Shown here: positions 58,960-64,000 of the stretch, piece after piece
How the letters are laid out: each line of letters begins with the position of its first letter
Position numbering within the stretch: the first letter of the stretch is position 1
From: Liolophura sinensis
Lineage: Eukaryota > Mollusca > Polyplacophora > Chitonida > Chitonidae
NCBI RefSeq assembly: GCF_032854445.1
Contig: NC_088296.1
Span: forward strand, 21,815,853-21,879,852
DNA length: 64,000 nt
Direction: 5' to 3'
Made by a program: the position numbers and the translations under genes
Notes under the pieces: model-generated
What the model was told of the DNA's origin: nothing
The model's database searches: none
Seen by the model: the letters and a program-made list of their open reading frames with translations, nothing else

Positions 58960-59440
58960 AAATCGCCAGAGAGTGTGAACGCCCTGTCCATACCTGCCAA
59001 CGAGAGTGTTGTTCTCATTGTAAAATTTGAGAAACTTAGAATGAAGGCGTTTGATGGAGTATCCTTGACAAACTAGTTTTTGAACTAACAACTTGTGACG
59101 CACATGAAATTCATCACAATTAACGCAAGATCTGACAAATGCTACGAGATATGTACACGCCTTAAGCAGGACGCATTGGTATATTGCTATCCAAATAAGG
59201 ATAATTCCCAATATCAGAATTGAAATTATCCTTTTTGTCGTAAAGGCGGCGTGAAAGGAGGCCTTGTTCGTCTTTGTACAGATATAGATCCAAATAAGAT
59301 GTGTCATCAGGACTATCTGTTGTCTCCTTTAAATCTAATAAAGGCGGATAGCTTTCCTTCACCGCTTCAGCAATATGGGGGTTATTTAACGCCAGTAGAT
59401 CGTCAATATACCGCTTGGTAAATGAAAAGGATCCACATGT
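58960..59440 (-). pseudogene. Reverse transcriptase of the KRYIDDLL family, best copy
   Basis: The frame 59557-59162 gives FSFTKRYIDDLLALNNPHI with both catalytic aspartates, then YPPLLDLKETTDSP, SYLDLYLYKDEQGL, RLYDKKDNFNSDI and SNIPMRPA. A frameshift at about 59160 moves to the frame 59307-58951, which continues with VRSCVNCDEFHVRHKLLVQK, LVCQGYSIKRLHSKFLKFYN and NNTLVGRYGQ. This order is known to me from many animal genome entries labelled uncharacterised or reverse transcriptase; the exact retroelement class (Penelope-like is one candidate) I cannot assign. An acidic stretch (SDDEEESDDEETEE) lies just upstream. Confidence 0.75.
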
Positions 59441-59699
59441 CCCTCCTATGGAAAGTCTTAAACCACTCTCCCCTGTACCATCTCCTTTCATCACCATCAA
59501 AATTGGCGCCTTATCCGTTTTCTTCCGTTTCTTCATCATCTGATTCTTCTTCATCATCTGATTCCTTTACACCCTCCTCTTCATCTTGTTCTTCGGAGTC
59601 ACACCTGAGTACCGGTGACAAGTGACGTACAGGTGTACCAGTAAGGATAGTGGTGGCAGTGGCAGATTCCTACAGAGCCCAACCCATGCGGTCACACCA

Positions 59700-60062
59700 C
59701 CTGAATCCCCAATACAGGACAGAAACAACGCTACATTGCCAGAGAATATGTGCCATTTCGGTTGGAATTAAACCAACCACCGAAAGGACATTCGTATGAA
59801 TTCCCACAGGCTGATCCCAGAGTTTTCTTCCTTGGAGCTCCAAGTTTGTATGTGGATACTTATCCCGCATACCAGTTGCGGTCGGCTCGTCAGCAAGCCC
59901 TAAGGATGAATTATGACAGTCCAGTGGAGGTATCATAGCTATAAAGCGGACCGAGAGGTGTGTAATGTCTGACGGGACCATGTATGAACTTTCGGCCACT
60001 TGGGTGCAGGACCCTTCTGCTAAGGTACACAAATCCACAGGTACCCAAACTGAGCTACCTAC
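59700..60062 (+). other. Unassigned open stretch
   Basis: A frame from about 59715 to 59938 reads REYVPFRLELNQPPKGHSYE, then PRVFFLGAPSLYVDTYPAYQ and NYDSPVEVS. It has balanced, protein-like composition and a possible acceptor (GATTCCTACAG, about 59672), but no family is recognised. Confidence 0.25.
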
Positions 60063-60173
60063 AGAAGAATAAATTTAATGAAATGTATAAAGTTAATATA
60101 TTTGTTACATTCTTGATTACCTACAGGTATAAATTTTGTGTTAAATACAAACATTTTTAATTAACCTGTGAAT

Positions 60174-60498
60174 TTATATTTCGGCGCGAGGAGGGAGTAG
60201 CAGTGGGTGGGATCATCCTTACCACATGCATGATCTCGCATAACTGAATTCAGAGGGGACACAACAATAGTTATCGTGGGCTCCTCACTGTGTTTTCGAC
60301 CTAAGGCATAAGCTGATATACGAGACTTACTATCCTCAGTCGGTAAGACGGCAATGACATTTTTCCCCATATGCGGCACGAAGAGCGGTGACCTGCTCTA
60401 TCTTCAACTGCGCGGAAACGCCAAGGCTGGCAATGTCATACGCGATTACTTCTTTGAACTCTCTTCCCATGCTACCATTCTTGGGAGCCGCCATGTAG
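60174..60498 (-). pseudogene. RecQ-like DNA helicase N-terminal fragment, inactivated
   Basis: The minus strand starts with MAAPKNGSMGREFK (60492) and LKIEQVTALRAAYG, the motif-0 region of RecQ-type helicases. A one-base frameshift at about 60370 is followed in the next frame by GKNVIAVLPT. The Walker A that should follow (Gly-x-Gly-Lys-Ser) reads EDSKS, a lost nucleotide-binding loop. The next block, KHSEEPTITIVVSPLNSVMRD, is motif Ia. The frame then meets a donor-like GTAAGG. The family unwinds DNA with ATP; this copy cannot. Confidence 0.7.
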
Positions 60499-60527
60499 AA
60501 TAATTTAATATTCATTTGCAATGACAT

Positions 60528-61204
60528 GGGTAAGTAGTTCTATGTTTATTTTGGATGTTTTTGGTGAATTCAGATACAGGTGGGTGTTTGATTTTTACAT
60601 CATTGGTAGAGAATACATATTAAATATCTGATACACCTTTTTCAACAATCATCCTCAAATTTCTGGGGAAATCACAGAGCTGATAGAGCCCATCTGTACA
60701 AGAGCCTTACCGCAGCACTGTAGGATTACCTAAAAAGGCGTGATCTCGAATGCCACAACATGTGTATTACAGATACACATATTTTACACATGTTGGTTTT
60801 TAATGGATAAGTACGACTCTAATCACACATACATCATAGATAACGTATACAAGTGTCCCCGTGCAATTTGTTACAATTTGTGTGTGCTTGTGGTACACAC
60901 CTTTCACATTTTGTGTACACAATTGTATTTTGTTTAGTACAGACGCAAAAATCTTGCACTTTGGCTGAACAGATCTTGGTGCTGTAAAAGATCCTAACGA
61001 ATAGACAATTTATCACCTTAAGAAACTGAAGAGAACACATTAAATTACAAACACTTCTGGGCATTTACAGACACTGACTTTATTTAATAACGACAAAATT
61101 ACAAGAAAAATCAAATACAGAGTTACGTTAAACACACACCAAAAACGCTTGTGGGGAAATCTAACACAACAACTTTTGCTTTTTTATTCAACACAGAAAT
61201 GATT
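60528..61204. other. About 680 bp with no recognisable feature
   Basis: AT-rich; short tracts rich in TGT/ACA around 60740-60930. No gene is supported. Confidence 0.45.
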
Positions 61205-61490
61205 GGTTAGAGACCCGGGATCAAACCAGGTTCCCGTAATACTAAAGGCTTGCTGGTACTTGCTGCTGCCTCACTTGGCGCTCAGCACAGAGGTGTTAGA
61301 GTAAGGAAACAGACTAGTTTGCCCAGTGTCAGAATAATGTGACCGGTTGGGGTGTCATATCTGGTGTCTTCGGCACTTTGGCGGCATTAACTCGCCCTGC
61401 CATAAGACGACAGAATGTATGTACACACGCCCAATGACTTCCAAAGGTCATATAACTGAACAATTGTTAACAACGTTAAACCCCAATTAT
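61205..61490 (+). mobile_element. SINE family C, forward copy
   Basis: The head remnant AGACCCGGGATCAAACCAGG resembles a tRNA B box region. Then CTCACTTGGCGCTCAGCACA, GTGACCGGTTGGGGTGTCAT, TCTTCGGCACTTTGGCGGCA, CTCGCCCTGCCATAAGACG, and the tail GGTCATATAACTGAACAATT, AACGTTAAACCCCAATTAT. Confidence 0.8.
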
Positions 61491-61814
61491 TTATTCTTTG
61501 ATTTTTTCAACACAGAATGTGTTAAATAAATATGAAATGCACATGTTTATGACACAAAAAAAAACACTGACTATACACACATATATATAGAGTTGTTCAT
61601 AAATGACACAAGACACCCAAAGACCATTCATACAACATAGATAAACTTACATAAAAATGCCAACGTATTGCATGGACAGTGCTTGTATGAACTTAATCGC
61701 AGTCCCAACCGTTTTAAATGTACTAAAACATATATTACACATTTACATTGTCACGTTAGAATCACTCGAGAATAACTACATTGACTAAAGCGAGGCGGTC
61801 ACAGCGGAAAACAC

Positions 61815-62290
61815 GGGGAGGTAACTGCAAATTAATTCCTACAACAATTATTAATTAGAGTTAAACGTAGTGCTCAACTATTTTTCACTATTTCACCTGA
61901 CTTAAAGCGCCTTGACTTAAAGGAAAATGCACGTGTCAAAGGCTTAAAAACGTCCTCAGCCTCTGAATTTCTGACCGAAAAAATGGTAAAAGAACAGGCG
62001 ACTTATATATTCAGTATAAACCCATTCACAGTAGCAAAGTCCATAAATGATTCCTAAAATATGGTTTATAAAGCTTACTGTACTCAACAAACCACAATTT
62101 GTTTATACCTGAAATGGGATGTTGGCCAACACTCAATCATTATTGTATAGACCGGTACACGCCCAGTTACCTCCCCTGTTCTACGTACATGACGAAACAT
62201 TTTTGTTCAAAAGTACATAAACATATAATATAAATAGGTGTCTTGTTATTACAGTTTCTGGCTTCGTGGATGCACCACAGTCTTTTGTGT
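61815..62290 (-). repeat. Dispersed repeat P, copy 2
   Basis: Reverse-complement partner of 52500-53005. The pair differs by scattered substitutions and short indels only, and similarity fades on both sides at about the same places. This argues for a mobile element of about 500 bp rather than a large inverted duplication. Confidence 0.8.
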
Positions 62291-62324
62291 TTAAGGACAA
62301 AAGTCAGGCTCAAAGCCAAGACAG

Positions 62325-62329
<5 letters not shown>

Positions 62330-62380
<51 letters not shown>

Positions 62381-62381
62381 A
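62330..62381. repeat. (GA)n microsatellite
   Basis: About 50 bases of GAGAGA with one GG interruption. Confidence 0.97.
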
Positions 62382-62477
62382 CGGTCAGGCTAAATGGCTA
62401 TTGCCACGAAGGTGACAAGATCAGTAGAGGCTGGGGAGCAGTTTGTACTTATACTAAATGGAATTAAGAATTGTATA

Positions 62478-62960
62478 AGCGCACATAGTGCACGAGATGA
62501 AATTAAAATTTTATGAGTAAGCCGAAGTAAGATATAATAATGCATTCTCCTCGCTACAATCAAGCTATTTCAGAGCCTCGCGATATCTTACGAGATTCGC
62601 CGTTCTCCAAAATGGAAGAGCGAAATGAACAAAACAACAAGAAATATAAGGCTTAATTTCCACAACTTTACGGTGCAAAGTTTTAAATACAGTTCTAAAA
62701 TGCCAGCAATTTCTAAAAAATGAGAAAGTAACTCGGACAACTTTCCAGACGCTATGTTCTTCCTGAAATTCCTCCGGTTCCCACGCCCTCTACACTTCGT
62801 ACATGACCACTTCCTCTTTACGACCTGTCAGAGAATCAACACATGGAGGAAGATATAATAATGCATGTTTGGGTGGGAAGGGTGGGAATGCATTATTGTA
62901 TCTCACTTCGGTTTACTCATAAAATCTTAAATTCATTGTGTGCACTACATGCACTTGTAA
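62478..62960. mobile_element. MITE with about 70-bp terminal inverted repeats
   Basis: The left end (62478-62550) and the reverse complement of the right end (62885-62960) match over about 70 bases with small indels. Both share TTTTATGAGTAA, CCGAAGT, and AATAATGCATTC. The core of about 330 bases has no coding capacity. A third single arm follows at about 62955-63015 (TTTGAGTAAACCGAAGTAAG, ATATAATAATGCATG), probably the remains of a neighbouring copy. The transposase family is unknown. Confidence 0.8.
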
Positions 62961-63540
62961 AACTTTTTAATGTTTTGAGTAAACCGAAGTAAGATATAAT
63001 AATGCATGTTCAAAGTTCTCAAAACTCATTTCCGATTTAATAGGACAGTTCGGATCTCATCCTTGTTTACATCTCTTGTAAAACCTATTAAAAGTAGCTG
63101 ACCTTGCCCAATTAGCTCTATCAATAATGTTAAGAACTGAAAGCCCCTGAACTTTTGTCCTCGATGTGGCTGCACTTCTTGTTGAATGTCCACATTACAA
63201 CATTTAATGTTTCTCTTTCATGACACATTTTAACCAGTTTGATAGTGTAGTAGTTACTATCGCCTTATTGGGTTTGATAAAGCTTATCAGCAATGGTTTA
63301 GTCTGTTTTTCTTGTCTCAATGGTTCTGTTTTTTGCATGTATGTTCTTAAACAACTTAACACATCTAAACTGTCATTCGCTGTGTTTTCAAAAAAGTTAG
63401 GAGATAAGGGAGATTGCCGGCTCTCCGAGTCTTGGTTGTTGCTCTAATTTGGAACTCAATTCTAGTGATATAATCCCTCATTTATTCGATGTGTAACTTT
63501 TGTATTTCTGACGCTCTGTCTGCGCTTGCTAATGTCTGCG

Positions 63541-63905
63541 CTTATGTGTCAAGTCCTTCAGCGAAAGCATGGAGTTATCCCCCTTGTTGTCAATGTATCG
63601 TAGGACTTGATCTACATCCCATGTCTCAGAATATTTGGGTACTGGAAGTCTCTCGTTAAAAATAGCTGACATAATCTGCTTCACGATGTCATGCTGTCCT
63701 ACTCTGACACCCTGAATTCTAGGATGTCCAGCTGAAAAAGCAGGCCTGAATCCATTATAAGTATTAGACTGATAGCCTTCCCTGTACATATCAGCAAGAA
63801 AGTCAACTGCATTAGCCAGAGTGGCCTGAAACAGATTAATTTGCCTTGGCTCACACCAGCCACCCCATTTATTTCAGGAGCTGTTGTAAGCAGACCCTGT
63901 ACTAG
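63541..63905 (-). pseudogene. DIRS-type retroelement tyrosine recombinase, N-terminal domain fragment
   Basis: On the minus strand one frame reads KWGGWCEPRQINLFQATLAN, then DFLADMYREGYQSNTYNGFR, SAGHPRIQGVRVGQHDIVKQ, ERLPVPKYSETWDV and LSLKDLTHK. This is the helical core-binding domain of the tyrosine recombinases used by DIRS-like elements, ending where the catalytic domain (with its Arg, His and Tyr) should begin. No catalytic domain follows below 63541, so the copy is truncated. The frame is open over the domain. A distantly related host recombinase-like gene is less likely. Confidence 0.65.
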
Positions 63906-64000
63906 CACGTCGCGATTTCCCAAGAAGTTTGGTACTTCTTCTGATATTTGATCTGGCTGGTTACATTGCCGGATATTTTCCACATAGCTAACCTCATCGT

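Overview
This is a gene-poor, repeat-dense stretch of an animal nuclear genome. Coding signal comes in short exons with GT/AG splice sites and long introns. No bacterial operon, ribosome binding site, CRISPR array or phage signal is visible. The mix of tRNA-derived SINEs with (ATTC)n/(AAAT)n/(ACTC)n tails, I-type LINEs with RNase H, BEL/Pao, Ty3/gypsy and DIRS-like remnants, and many minisatellites suggests a marine lophotrochozoan, most likely a bivalve or gastropod mollusc. That assignment is inference; no species can be named from the sequence.

Three gene models can be built. (1) A secreted C-type lectin on the minus strand (about 9829 down to 6307): a signal-peptide exon and two exons completing one C-type lectin fold, all joined by phase-1 introns. 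Intron 1 is filled by a 46-bp minisatellite, and a six-unit repeat just past exon 3 copies its exon/intron junction. (2) A major-facilitator (nodulin-like/monocarboxylate-transporter-like) membrane protein on the minus strand (31128 down to 24912): three exons, 430 residues, phase-consistent junctions. Intron 1 holds a piggyBac-like element and intron 2 a reverse-transcriptase remnant. (3) An Ig-like domain exon on the plus strand (40972-41456) with an in-frame stop, probably a pseudogene. Several orphan exons (15110-15202, 20148-20392, 21724-21924, 50259-50414) are weaker candidates.

Layout: 1-3195 decayed I-type LINE; 3222-5240 SINE, dispersed repeat, and a local duplication with a datable LINE insertion; 5400-9829 lectin gene with SINEs and a reverse-transcriptase remnant; 11.9-14.1 kb LINE ends, SINEs and a BEL/Pao integrase remnant; 16.0-18.7 kb SINE and a second LINE that has lost its endonuclease; 20-24 kb candidate exons and small repeats; 24.9-31.1 kb transporter; 31.1-36.7 kb nothing recognisable; 36.7-39.0 kb 44-bp minisatellite with a SINE inserted; 40.5-41.5 kb Ig-like exon; 42.3-47.0 kb 48-bp minisatellite with higher-order structure; 48-55 kb scattered SINEs, a 146-bp tandem repeat and half of an inverted repeat pair; 55.4-60.5 kb 36-bp repeat, Ty3/gypsy integrase, SINEs, reverse transcriptase and RecQ-like helicase remnants; 61.2-64.0 kb SINE, the other half of the inverted pair, a MITE and a DIRS-type recombinase remnant.

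The three host genes show no sign of acting together. The most informative pattern is among the mobile elements: the I-type LINE and all three SINE families end in versions of the same 3' motif, suggesting that one LINE machinery mobilised them all.
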